Shown piece after piece: positions 45,807 through 54,535 of a DNA stretch of 64,000 nucleotides. The DNA lies in the NCBI RefSeq assembly GCF_014904755.1, contig NZ_JACZFQ010000013.1, positions 62,001 to 126,000 of the forward strand. The letters are read 5' to 3'. The stretch is from Neoluteolibacter marinus (GTDB lineage Bacteria > Verrucomicrobiota > Verrucomicrobiia > Verrucomicrobiales > Akkermansiaceae). A program made the position numbers and the translations under genes. Below the pieces are notes generated by a model, which had not been told where the DNA came from, did not search any database, and worked only from the letters and a program-made list of their open reading frames with translations. Position 1 is the first letter of the stretch, and each line of letters starts with the position of its first letter.

Positions 45807-46349
45807 ATGGAGTCCGCCAAAGACCCGGGCGAGGAGGGGTTCGTCACCGAGTTGACCAATCACCAGACCGCCATGCTCGCCTTCATCCGCTCCCTGATGC
45901 CCGGGTCGTCGGGAGCCCGGGACCTGCTGCAGGAGGTCAATGTGATCCTGTGGCAGAAGCGGGCCCAGTTCGAGCCCGGCTCCAGCTTCAAGGCCTGGTC
46001 GTTCCAGGTCGTCCGCTATCACCTGATGAACCACCGGCGCCGGCTCGCCTCGAAAGGGTGGCTGGTCTTTGACGACGATCTGGTCGAGCGGATTTCGCCG
46101 GCACTGGAGGCCGATCCCGACGAACTGGAGGCGCGCCATCAGGCCTTGCGTCAGTGTCTCGAGCGCCTGCGGCCGAAGGATCGGGCGCTGCTGGAACACC
46201 GCTATGCCAGCGGTGCCCCGCTCAGCGAATACGCGGCATCGATCAAGCGCAGTACGGGCACCCTCAAGGCCACCCTTTTCAATCTCCGGCGGACCTTGAG
46301 GACCTGCGTGGAACGGCGATTCCAGGACCAGGGACTCCCCTTGCCATGA
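45807..46349 (+). CDS. ECF-type RNA polymerase sigma factor
   Basis: 180 residues from ATG 45807. Region 2: MLAFIRSLMPGSSGARDLLQ with the -10 helix VNVILWQKRAQF and the segment FKAWSFQVVRYHLMNHRRR. Region 4: RQCLERLRPKDRALLEHRYA and the helix-turn-helix LSEYAASIKRSTGTLKATLF. This is the form common in Planctomycetes and Verrucomicrobia, where the sigma gene precedes a membrane anti-sigma gene and the DUF1549/DUF1553 pair. The next gene's ATG overlaps its TGA (46346-46349). It probably autoregulates the locus. Confidence 0.93.
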   Translation: MESAKDPGEEGFVTELTNHQTAMLAFIRSLMPGSSGARDLLQEVNVILWQKRAQFEPGSSFKAWSFQVVRYHLMNHRRRLASKGWLVFDDDLVERISPALEADPDELEARHQALRQCLERLRPKDRALLEHRYASGAPLSEYAASIKRSTGTLKATLFNLRRTLRTCVERRFQDQGLPLP

Positions 46350-47296
46350 AGTTATCCGACCAGCAACTGGTGGCGGAAGCCTTCGAGGGGACGCTCGACG
46401 AGGCTGGATTCCGCAAGCTCCAGGACCGGCTGCGCGCCGAGCCCGGCTTGTTGGCTCTCTATCGGGAGCAGGCGATGCTGCATCATTCCCTGGCCGAGGA
46501 GTTCGATGGCCGGCGGATGATCGGCGGCGAACCCCGGGATCTCGCGGCAAGGTCACGGCGGCTGCCTTTGCTGGTCGCGGTGCTCTGCCTGACGGGACTG
46601 ATATTCGCAGCTTGGAAGTGGCTCGGCGCACCGCACGGGAACGAGGAGGTGTTCGCGGGAAATCCTGAGTCCCCCGTTGCGCCCGCGGCCCCATCCTCCG
46701 GGATCATCGAGGAGCGGGTGCTGTTGCGCGATCGATTTGACTCCGGACCGCCGCTTGCCGGCCGGCAGCCTGGGACGGGCGAGAGCCATTGGCGCTTGGA
46801 GCGGGGTGCTCCGGAATTGACCGGGGATCATCTCGACGGGAGCAACTACGAGGCCTATTTCACGCTGCCCGCCGACGGCTTGTCGGCGGAGTTCCCGGTG
46901 CTGTTAGTCACGGTGACGACGGCCGCTCCGGCCGGGCCGCCCTTCCACTCCCCAGGGTGGGCCGGCGTCAGCCTTTACCAGGACGGCTATGAAATCTGCT
47001 TCTTCGGCGACAGTTACGGCAACGGCGGGACCTGGTCACTGGATGTCAAACGCAGGCTGCCCCCGATCATTTCGACGCCTCCCGTCCAGGGGGCGCAGAC
47101 GATGTCCTTGAGCTACGACCGGCGGGACGGCACCGTGGGGCTCTATCAAGGAAGCACGGCCGAAGGAGCGCCCCTCGCGGCCTCGAAGTTGCTGCCCGGC
47201 TTGAAATTCGACCAGGTGCGGATCGGGGCTTCGGAGGGCGCGAGCTTCCCCGTTGCGCTCCTGGAGCTTCGTTCGGCCAGCGGCTTGCCGGAGTGA
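46346..47296 (+). CDS. Membrane anti-sigma factor with extracytoplasmic sandwich domain
   Basis: 316 residues, coupled to the sigma gene by an ATGA overlap. Cytosolic N-terminal ~75 residues (LSDQQLVAEAFEGTLDEAGF ... YREQAMLHHSLAEEF) have the shape of sigma-binding helical domains of this clade. One membrane helix follows (LPLLVAVLCLTGLIFAAW). The periplasmic part is a ~200-residue beta-rich domain (VLLRDRFDSGPPLAGRQP ... YDRRDGTVGLYQGS) resembling LamG/concanavalin-type folds, which could sense a glycan. It lacks the typical FecR domain and zinc-finger HxxxCxxC, so it is assigned by position, topology and size. Confidence 0.8.
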   Translation: MKLSDQQLVAEAFEGTLDEAGFRKLQDRLRAEPGLLALYREQAMLHHSLAEEFDGRRMIGGEPRDLAARSRRLPLLVAVLCLTGLIFAAWKWLGAPHGNEEVFAGNPESPVAPAAPSSGIIEERVLLRDRFDSGPPLAGRQPGTGESHWRLERGAPELTGDHLDGSNYEAYFTLPADGLSAEFPVLLVTVTTAAPAGPPFHSPGWAGVSLYQDGYEICFFGDSYGNGGTWSLDVKRRLPPIISTPPVQGAQTMSLSYDRRDGTVGLYQGSTAEGAPLAASKLLPGLKFDQVRIGASEGASFPVALLELRSASGLPE

Positions 47297-47376
47297 GCGG
47301 CGCGCGGATCATTGCTGGCGAAACCTCCCGGCGGTGAAAGAATGTCGTGTTCAATCCCGTCCCGCCTGTCGAACGC

Positions 47377-50148
47377 ATGCGTCCCTTTCTCGCCCTGGCC
47401 TGCCTGTTTTCCGCGGTTTCCGCCGAAGAACCGCACTGGGCCTATGTACCGCCGGTGAAGGCCGGGGTGCCGGAGGGGGCTCATCCGGTGGACGCCCTCC
47501 TGACGGCCACCTGGGAACAGGACAAGCTCGTGCCCGCGCCGCTGGCCGAGCCGCGGCAGTGGCTGGCGAGGGCCGCGTACACGTTGACCGGCCTGCCGCC
47601 GACGGACGGGCAGTTGCGGCGCATCGAGTCGAACCCCGACGAGGCGACCTGGGCGGCCCTGATCGATGAGTTGCTGGCGAGCCCCGCCTACGGCGAGCGC
47701 TGGGCCCGCCATTGGATGGACGTGGCCCGCTACGCCGACACCCGCGGCTACAATTTCGATCAGGACAACCGCTATCCGTTCGCCTACACCTACCGCGACT
47801 GGCTGATCCGCGCCTTCAACGAGGATCTTCCCTACGATAGCTTCGTGAAACTCCAGGTCGCGGCCGATCACCTGGTGGACCGGCCGGACCACCCGGATCT
47901 CGCTGCACTGGGCTTTTTGACGGTCGGCCTGCGCGGCGGCGGAGTGGAAACGATCGACGACCGCGTCGATGTGGTGACCCGCGGGTTCCTGTCGAGCACC
48001 GTCGCCTGTGCCCGCTGCCACGATCACAAGACCGACCCGATTTCCACCGAGGACTACTACTCGCTCTATTCCATCTTCGAGAACACCGACGAGCCGGAGG
48101 AAAAGCCGGTGATCGGCAAGCCGGCGGACGAGGCGGCGTTCCAAGCCTATCAGGTCGAGGTCGGCAAGCTCGAGGACGCCGACCGCGCCGTCCGCCAGCA
48201 ACTGGTCGACCATGTCCGCTCGAAAGAGGCGCTGCCGAACTACCTCGAGTTGGCGTGGAGGGCGAAGAAGGAGGACTGGAACCATGGCAAGGCCACCAGT
48301 GAAGGGTTCAAGCGCGGCCGCCTGCGGCCGAACGCCCTGCTGCGCTGGCGCGACTTTCTCAATGAACATGCCTGGAGCGAAGGCGCATCCCCGCGCCTGA
48401 AGCTGTGGGCCGAGGGAATGGATGCCGCCGCGGACGACGGTGCGAGGAAGGCGCTCTGCGAGGCCCTCGCCGGGGAATGGCTGGGCGCGGGGGAGGGAAG
48501 TGAACTCGCCGGGCTGTCCGCCAACGGCGGCTGTCCGCTCAGCTACGGCGTGGACCGCATCAGCCAGTTCATGGACGTCGAGGATGGCAATCAACGACGC
48601 CAGCGGGTCGGGGCGATGAGCAAGTTGATGGCCGAGCACCCCGGCTCGCCGCCGCGGGCGATGTCCCTCGGCGACCGCCCGGAATGGTCGAAGGCCGTTG
48701 TCTTCAAACGGGGCAACCCGGCGAACCGCGGGGAGCCGTTCGAGCGCCACTGGCTCGGGTTTCTCGGCGGCGGGCCTTTCGCTGAAGGCAAGAGCCCGCG
48801 GTTGTCCCTCGCGGAAAAGATCGCGGATCCGTCCAACCCGCTGACCGCACGGGTCATCGTCAACCGGGTGTGGGCCTGGCATTTCGGCGCACCGCTGGCG
48901 GAACCCGGGGATTTCGGGCCGCAGACGCCGGTTCCTCCCTTGCTGTCCTTGCTCGATACCCTCGCGGTGGAGTTCGAGGAAAGCGGATGGTCGCTCAAGC
49001 AGCTGCAACGCCGCATCCTGACCTCGCAGTCGTTCCGGCGTGGTGCCGAGGGGGCGGCGGAAAACGACCGGATCGACGAGGCCAACACCCGGTTCTGGAA
49101 GTGGAACCGGCGGCGGCTGGATTTCGAGTCGATGCGCGACCGGGTGCTGGCGGCGGGGGGCTCGCTTGACATCGGGAGCACCGGCGGGCGTTCGGTCCGG
49201 CTGGAGGATCCCGCTGCCGATGCGCGGCGCAGCGTGTATGCCTTTGTCGATCGCTATGCCCTGCCGGGCACCTTTGTTTCCTTCGATCTGCCCCATCCCG
49301 ACCATCACAGCCCGAAGCGCGTGGACACCACGGTGCCGCAGCAGGCGCTCTATTTCCTGAACGGCCCGATGGTGCTGCGCCAGGCGGCGAAGCTGGCGGC
49401 GGATCCGGCGTTCCGCGACCTGCCGGACGACCGGGCGAGGGTTCACCTGATCTATCAGAAGTTGTTCCGCCGCGTGCCGTCGGACGACGAGGTGCTGCTG
49501 GCCCTGGATTGGATCGGCAGTGCGGCACCGGCCGACTATGCACCGCCCTTGGGGGGCTACTGGGAAGTCCGTCACGCGCCGGACGGCGGTGCTCCGACCG
49601 ATTCCCTCGAAGCCTTCCCGATTTTTGCGGACGGCGTGTGGAAGACCGGTCCGGATCCGGCGACGGCACCGGTGCGCTGGCTGAATGCGGGCCCGAACGG
49701 CGGGCATGCCTCGGCTCACCACGTGATGGTCTTGCGCTGGCGTGCCGCCGGCGCGGGGCAGGTGAAGATGAGCGGCAGCTTGCGACGGACCCAGAAAGGC
49801 GGCGACACCTTGGCCTGGCGGATCGACGGCAAGGGAATGGTCCAGTCCGAGGGGCAACTACCCGCGGAGGCGAGCGCTGAAATGGAAGGCAGCTGGGTGA
49901 CCGTCGAGGCCGGTGACGCCCTCGATCTGGTGATCCGGGCGCCGCAAGGCGACGCTTGTGGCGGCGTGGCTTGGACCGTGAAAGTCCAGGGTCGGGAAAA
50001 CGACTCGGCCGGCCTGGTGGAGCTGGGAGATTTCGCCTCACAATTCCCGATCTCGAACGATCCCCCTGCCGCCGCCGCGGCGCCGGACCCGTGGGCCGAC
50101 CTGATCCAGATGCTGCTCGCATCGAACGAATTCCACTTCATCGACTGA
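47377..50148 (+). CDS. DUF1549/DUF1553 (PSD1-type) secreted protein
   Basis: 923 residues from ATG 47377, which opens the signal peptide MRPFLALACLFSAVSA; an upstream GTG at 47347 is less likely. DUF1549 lies roughly at 60-260 with RWARHWMDVARYADTRGYN and a CxxCH motif in STVACARCHDHKTDPIS, which can bind heme or metal. DUF1553 follows (NPLTARVIVNRVWAWHFGAP ... LILTSQSFRR-type segment). The N-terminal cytochrome-like PSCyt1 domain found in many relatives is absent. A C-terminal insertion of ~200 residues (around YWEVRHAPDGGAPTDSLEA) may carry a carbohydrate-binding fold. The family is tied to sulfated-polysaccharide breakdown in these phyla, with molecular activity unknown. Confidence 0.9.
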   Translation: MRPFLALACLFSAVSAEEPHWAYVPPVKAGVPEGAHPVDALLTATWEQDKLVPAPLAEPRQWLARAAYTLTGLPPTDGQLRRIESNPDEATWAALIDELLASPAYGERWARHWMDVARYADTRGYNFDQDNRYPFAYTYRDWLIRAFNEDLPYDSFVKLQVAADHLVDRPDHPDLAALGFLTVGLRGGGVETIDDRVDVVTRGFLSSTVACARCHDHKTDPISTEDYYSLYSIFENTDEPEEKPVIGKPADEAAFQAYQVEVGKLEDADRAVRQQLVDHVRSKEALPNYLELAWRAKKEDWNHGKATSEGFKRGRLRPNALLRWRDFLNEHAWSEGASPRLKLWAEGMDAAADDGARKALCEALAGEWLGAGEGSELAGLSANGGCPLSYGVDRISQFMDVEDGNQRRQRVGAMSKLMAEHPGSPPRAMSLGDRPEWSKAVVFKRGNPANRGEPFERHWLGFLGGGPFAEGKSPRLSLAEKIADPSNPLTARVIVNRVWAWHFGAPLAEPGDFGPQTPVPPLLSLLDTLAVEFEESGWSLKQLQRRILTSQSFRRGAEGAAENDRIDEANTRFWKWNRRRLDFESMRDRVLAAGGSLDIGSTGGRSVRLEDPAADARRSVYAFVDRYALPGTFVSFDLPHPDHHSPKRVDTTVPQQALYFLNGPMVLRQAAKLAADPAFRDLPDDRARVHLIYQKLFRRVPSDDEVLLALDWIGSAAPADYAPPLGGYWEVRHAPDGGAPTDSLEAFPIFADGVWKTGPDPATAPVRWLNAGPNGGHASAHHVMVLRWRAAGAGQVKMSGSLRRTQKGGDTLAWRIDGKGMVQSEGQLPAEASAEMEGSWVTVEAGDALDLVIRAPQGDACGGVAWTVKVQGRENDSAGLVELGDFASQFPISNDPPAAAAAPDPWADLIQMLLASNEFHFID

Positions 50149-50152
50149 TTCC

Positions 50153-51565
50153 ATGTCGCATCACAAGCTCACTGCCCGGGACATCGTCCTCGACCGCCGC
50201 GACTTCCTGCAGCGCTGCGGGATGGGTTTCGGCGGCATGGCGCTGGGCGGTCTGCTCGGCGGGCAAGCCTCGGGCATGACCCCGCAGCCGCACTTCGCCC
50301 CGAAGGCGAAGCGGGTGGTGCACCTGTTCATGAACGGCGGGCCGTCGCAGGTGGACACCTTCGACCGCAAGCCGAAGCTGCAGGAGTTCCATGGCAAAAC
50401 CATGCCGCTGGACGGGCTGAAGACCGAGCGCCCGACCGGTGCTGCGCTGCGGACTCCGTTCGAATTCAAGCGCTACGGTGAGTCCGGGCTCGAGGTCAGC
50501 GAGCTGTTCCAGCACACCGCCCGCCATGCCGATGACCTGTGCGTGATTCGTTCCATGACCGCGGACGTCCCGAACCACGAGCCGTCGCTGATGCTGATGA
50601 ACTGCGGCGACGGGCGGCTGTCGCGGCCGTCGATGGGGTCGTGGATCAGCTACGGTCTCGGCAGTGAGAACGAGAACCTGCCGGCCTATGTTTCGCTGTG
50701 CCCCGGCGGCATGCCGATCAAACGGGCCGAGAACTGGCGTTCGGCCTTCTTGCCCGGCTCCTTCCAAGGGACCTACCTCGACAGCTCGATCGGCGAGGTC
50801 GACAAGATGATCGAGAACCTGCGCAACCCGCTCTCCCGGGACAGCCGCCAGGCCCGGCAGCTGGATTTCCTCCGCAAGCTGAACGAGCGCCACCTCGAGT
50901 CGCATGGCCATGACCCGCAGCTCGAGGCGCGGATCCGCAGTTTCGAGTTGGCCTACCGGATGCAGAGCGAGGCGACCGATGCCTTCGACGTCATGAAGGA
51001 GCCCCAGCACGTCCGCGATATGTACGGGCCGGGCCCTTTCGCCCGCCAGTGCCTGATGGCGCGCCGCTTGCTGGAGCGCGGTGTCCGCTTCATCCAGCTC
51101 TGGCACGGCAACGGTCAGCCGTGGGACAGCCACGATGACATCGAGGACCACCGGCGGCTTGCCGGCGAGTGCGACCAGGGAATCGGTGCCTTCCTTTCGG
51201 ATCTGAAAATGCGCGGCCTGCTCGACGAGACCTTGGTCCTGTGGGGCGGTGAATTCGGCCGGACGCCGGCGGTGGAACTACCCCAGGCTGGATCGAACAA
51301 GGGCGTGATGAAGGGCCGGGATCACAACCATTACGGCTTCACGGTGTGGATGGCGGGCGGCGGCGTGAAAGGCGGCCATGTCCATGGTGCGACCGACGAG
51401 TTCGGCTACAAGGCGGTCGAGAACCCGGTCCATGTGCACGACCTTCACGCGACGATGCTGCATTTGCTCGGCTTTGATCACGAGCGTTTGACCTACCACT
51501 ATTCCGGCCGCGATTTCCGTCTGACGGACGTCCACGGGAAAGTGGTGCAGGACGTCATAGCCTGA
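50153..51565 (+). CDS. DUF1501 protein with Tat signal (sulfatase-like fold)
   Basis: 470 residues. A twin-arginine signal DRRDFLQRCGMGFGGMAL shows folded export. The body matches DUF1501, an alkaline-phosphatase-superfamily relative: HLFMNGGPSQVDTFDRKP, MTADVPNHEPSLMLMNCGD, LVLWGGEFGRTPAVELPQ and GRDHNHYGFTVWMAGGGVKG. These carry the Asp and His residues expected to bind two metals. It begins 4 nt after its PSD1 partner's stop, and the two form a conserved pair. The reaction is unknown. Confidence 0.93.
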   Translation: MSHHKLTARDIVLDRRDFLQRCGMGFGGMALGGLLGGQASGMTPQPHFAPKAKRVVHLFMNGGPSQVDTFDRKPKLQEFHGKTMPLDGLKTERPTGAALRTPFEFKRYGESGLEVSELFQHTARHADDLCVIRSMTADVPNHEPSLMLMNCGDGRLSRPSMGSWISYGLGSENENLPAYVSLCPGGMPIKRAENWRSAFLPGSFQGTYLDSSIGEVDKMIENLRNPLSRDSRQARQLDFLRKLNERHLESHGHDPQLEARIRSFELAYRMQSEATDAFDVMKEPQHVRDMYGPGPFARQCLMARRLLERGVRFIQLWHGNGQPWDSHDDIEDHRRLAGECDQGIGAFLSDLKMRGLLDETLVLWGGEFGRTPAVELPQAGSNKGVMKGRDHNHYGFTVWMAGGGVKGGHVHGATDEFGYKAVENPVHVHDLHATMLHLLGFDHERLTYHYSGRDFRLTDVHGKVVQDVIA

Positions 51566-51579
51566 CGTCCCGCCGCGGT

Positions 51580-52113
51580 TCATCGGCGCGGGCCGCCCGG
51601 AGGAGGGCCATTGGGACCGCCGCCTCCCGGAGGACCTCCACCGCCGGGGCCTCCGCCGCCGCGTTGACCGTCGCCTTCGCCGGGCAGGCCGGCTTCCTCG
51701 GAGCTCAGCTCGCCGTCGTCGTCCTCGTCGAGGGTGGCCAGCGACTCCGGTGCGGCTGCGATTTCTTCCTTCGAAAGCTCGCCGTTGCCATCGGTATCGA
51801 GGGCGGTGAGCAGCGACGATGGACGCGGTGGCGGCGGAGTGTCGCCTTCGCTGTCGCGGTTGCGGCGCTGGCGCCGTCCGCTGTCGGGAGGCTCCGGCTT
51901 GAGTTCTTCGGCGCTGACCGTGCCGTCGCGGTTCTTGTCGAGTTTCAGGAGTGTCTTGGAGGCGTTCTTGATTTCGCGCGAAGACACTTCTCCGTCGTGA
52001 TCCTTGTCGATCGTCATGGCGACCGGATCCGGTGGCGGGCCGGGTGGCATTTGCGCCGCGGCGCTGATCCAGGATCCGGCGAGAATGATTGGAATGAATG
52101 GGGTTGCTTTCAT
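51580..52113 (-). CDS. Exported EF-hand protein
   Basis: 177 residues. Signal peptide MKATPFIPIILAGSWISAAA. Four EF-hand loops are readable: DKDHDGEVSSREI, DKNRDGTVSAEEL, DTDGNGELSKEEI and DEDDDGELSSEEA, grouped in two pairs separated by a Pro/Arg-rich linker. The C-terminal ~35 residues are a Gly/Pro-only tail. Calcium binding outside the cytoplasm is likely; function otherwise unknown. Convergent with the DUF1501 gene, 14 nt apart. Confidence 0.9.
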   Translation of the reverse strand: MKATPFIPIILAGSWISAAAQMPPGPPPDPVAMTIDKDHDGEVSSREIKNASKTLLKLDKNRDGTVSAEELKPEPPDSGRRQRRNRDSEGDTPPPPRPSSLLTALDTDGNGELSKEEIAAAPESLATLDEDDDGELSSEEAGLPGEGDGQRGGGGPGGGGPPGGGGPNGPPPGGPRR

Positions 52114-52221
52114 GGCGCTTCAGTGACGATGCCACGAAACACCAGGAATGTGTGGATCTGATGTCGATCCGCCCGGGAATTGTAAGGTTGGCGTAAAATC
52201 CAATGCTCTCCCTCTTCCCGG

Positions 52222-53760
52222 TCAGGACACCAGGCCGAGGGTGGCGTCGGCTTCGCCGCGGATGGCGCGATACAGATCGGCATCGTCGGCGAGCTTGTGG
52301 CCGTAGGACGGAAGCATGGCCTTGAGCTGATTCTTCCAGCCGGCAAGCCGTTCGGGGAAGCACTTCTCGATGATCTCCACCATGACATCGACGGCCGTCG
52401 ATGCACCCGGGGAGGCACCGAGGAGCGCCGCGAGGGAGCCGTCGGCGGCGGCGACGATCTCGGTGCCGAACTGGAGCACTCCGCCCTTTTCCGGGTCCTG
52501 CTTGATGATTTGCACGCGTTGGCCGGCGGTCGACAGGTGCCAGTCGTCGAGCGAGGCGTCGGGGAAGAACTCGCGCAGCGCGTCGAGCCGGTCCTGCGGC
52601 GATTGCATGACCTGCTCGATCAGGTAGCGGGTCAGGTCCAGGTTGTCTTTCCCGACCGCGAGCAGGGGCACGAGGTTGTTGAGCCGGACCGAACCGGGGA
52701 GGTCGAAGAGGGAGCCGGACTTGAGGAACTTCGGTGAGAAGCCGGCGAATGGACCGAACAGGAGCGAGCGCTTGCCGTCGATGATGCGGGTGTCGAGGTG
52801 GGGGACCGACATTGGCGGCGCGCCCACCGCGGCCTTGCCGTAGACCTTCGCCCGGTGGCGGCCGGCGAGATCGGGATTGTCGCAGACCAGGAACTGGCCG
52901 CTGACCGGGAAACCGCCGAAGCCTTTTCCTTCGGGGATGCCCGACTTCTGCAGCAGGGGCAGCGAAGCGCCGCCGGCCCCGACGAACACGAAGGGCGCCT
53001 TGACCGAGCGGTTGATATTTTTCGCCAGGTTGCGGACCGTCAGGTGCCAGCGGCCGTCCTTGCTGCGCTTGATGTCGCGGACCTGGTGCTGGGTCGCGAG
53101 CTTGATGTTCGGCTGCGATTCGAGGTGATCGACCAACGCTTGGGTCAGTGCGCCGAAGTTCACATCGGTGCCGCCGGCGGCGTAGGTGACCGCGATCGGC
53201 TCGGAAGCCGGCCGGCCTTCGAGCAGGAGCGGCGACCACCGGCGGATGCTCTCGGGATCGTCGCTGAACACCATGTCCGAAAAGAAGTGGTGCCGTGACA
53301 TGGTGTCGTGGCGGCGCTTCAGGAACGCGCGGTTGGCGCTGCCGTGGACGAAGCTCATGTGCGGCACGGCGGTGATGAAGGAGGCGGGGTCGGGCAGGAT
53401 GCCGGTCTTCACCAGATAGGCCCAGAACTGCTTGGAGAGCTCGAAGGCCTCGTTGATTTCGAGGGCCTTGGAGATGTCGATGGAGCCGTCGGGGTTTTCC
53501 TTGGTGTAGTTCAGCTCACAGAGCGCGGCGTGGCCGGTGCCGGCGTTGTTCCAGGGGTTGGAGCTTTCGCGGGCGACGTCGGCGAGGGCCTCCACGATCT
53601 GGATCTCGAGGGTGGGGTCGAGCTGGTGGAGCAGCAGGCCGAGGGTGGCGCTCATGATCCCGCCGCCGATGAGGACAATGTCGGGCTCGGCGAAGGTGGC
53701 AACGCGTTCGAAGGACATGGGGGCGGGAGAGGGGGCCGGGCCGGCGGATTTGTCAACCAT
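52222..53760 (-). CDS. mqo: Malate:quinone oxidoreductase
   Basis: 512 residues from ATG 53760 (ATG 53718 is an alternative that starts 14 residues later). FAD-binding Rossmann motif DIVLIGGGIMSATLGLLLHQ, the family's NPWNNAGTGHAALCELNYT region and the GAGGASLPLLQKSGIPEG segment. Membrane-peripheral flavoprotein that oxidises malate to oxaloacetate and reduces quinone, replacing or supplementing soluble malate dehydrogenase. Length is standard for Mqo. Confidence 0.96.
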   Translation of the reverse strand: MVDKSAGPAPSPAPMSFERVATFAEPDIVLIGGGIMSATLGLLLHQLDPTLEIQIVEALADVARESSNPWNNAGTGHAALCELNYTKENPDGSIDISKALEINEAFELSKQFWAYLVKTGILPDPASFITAVPHMSFVHGSANRAFLKRRHDTMSRHHFFSDMVFSDDPESIRRWSPLLLEGRPASEPIAVTYAAGGTDVNFGALTQALVDHLESQPNIKLATQHQVRDIKRSKDGRWHLTVRNLAKNINRSVKAPFVFVGAGGASLPLLQKSGIPEGKGFGGFPVSGQFLVCDNPDLAGRHRAKVYGKAAVGAPPMSVPHLDTRIIDGKRSLLFGPFAGFSPKFLKSGSLFDLPGSVRLNNLVPLLAVGKDNLDLTRYLIEQVMQSPQDRLDALREFFPDASLDDWHLSTAGQRVQIIKQDPEKGGVLQFGTEIVAAADGSLAALLGASPGASTAVDVMVEIIEKCFPERLAGWKNQLKAMLPSYGHKLADDADLYRAIRGEADATLGLVS

Positions 53761-53881
53761 GGGAAGCAAGGAACGCGCGGCAGTCGCCGTGCCAGATTCG
53801 CACCGGGTCGTGAACATGCTTAGGATTCGTGAATAATTCGTTTTGACGAACTACGGCGGACTTCGTAGGTTTCCGGGGTCC

Positions 53882-54535
53882 ATGAAGTGCCCCCGCTGCG
53901 TGCAAGTGATCCACCGTGGGGCTGGCTTGTGCCCGCATTGCGGATTCGGGATGGCGGACATGGACGCTCGCCACGGCACGGAGAACGTCTCGTTGCGCCG
54001 CCTGGCGGACATGGCCGGGCTGATGCGCAGCCGCGAGCGGGTCAGCGTGCTGGCGGCGCTGGACCGGTTTTGCCGGAAGTTCCCGCAGTTGTTTTTCGCC
54101 GTTTACACCGGATCCGGCCAGGGAGGAGGCAACTTGCGGCAGTTCGGCTTCTGGCTGCTGAACCGGGCGGCCTTCGAAGATGTCCCGGTGGAGCGGCCGA
54201 ACGAGGGCGGGATCCTGCTGGTGATCGACGCCGAGTCGAAGTCCGCGTCGCTGAGCTGGGGGTATTTGCTCGATCCGTTCCTGAAGGAAGAGGACACCTT
54301 CCTCTGTTTGAGCCGGGCGCACGCCTATTGGCTGGAGGGTCGCTTCGCGGAGGGGACGATCCGCCTGTTGGCACAGCTCGAGAAGATTCTCCGCCGGCGG
54401 GCCCAGCAAGCGCGCCGGGATCCCGAACGCTTCGAGCGCAAGGTCGCCCCGCCGGTGAAGTCGGGTGAGATCGCGCGCCGGATTCGCGAAGGACACCGCC
54501 AGGCATCGCCAAGCCCCAAGGAGGTGGTGGAGTGA
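53882..54535 (+). CDS. Zinc-ribbon / TPM-domain-like protein
   Basis: 217 residues from ATG 53882. Two CxxC motifs at the very start (KCPRCVQV, LCPHCGFG) form a zinc ribbon. The following region (RVSVLAALDRFCRKFPQLFF, GILLVIDAESKSASLSWGYL, LKEEDTFLCLSRAHAYWLEG) has the strand-helix order of the TPM/YgcG domain. The C-terminus is Arg-rich and helical. No signal peptide, so cytosolic. It is the first gene of a tight five-gene operon; its TGA overlaps the next GTG start. Function unknown; TPM domains in other proteins have been linked to membrane protein quality control (plant TLP18.3) and phosphatase activity. Confidence 0.75.
   Translation: MKCPRCVQVIHRGAGLCPHCGFGMADMDARHGTENVSLRRLADMAGLMRSRERVSVLAALDRFCRKFPQLFFAVYTGSGQGGGNLRQFGFWLLNRAAFEDVPVERPNEGGILLVIDAESKSASLSWGYLLDPFLKEEDTFLCLSRAHAYWLEGRFAEGTIRLLAQLEKILRRRAQQARRDPERFERKVAPPVKSGEIARRIREGHRQASPSPKEVVE

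Noticed and set aside
47146-49857. A 900-codon open frame on the minus strand opposite the DUF1549/DUF1553 gene
   Set aside because: It is Arg/Pro/Gly-rich with no domain, a by-product of high third-position GC in the real plus-strand gene.
53843-53871. TTGACG-N17-TAGGTT as promoter of the TPM/HtrA operon
   Set aside because: The -10 is poor and so close to the ATG at 53882 that the mRNA would be nearly leaderless; not strong enough to list.
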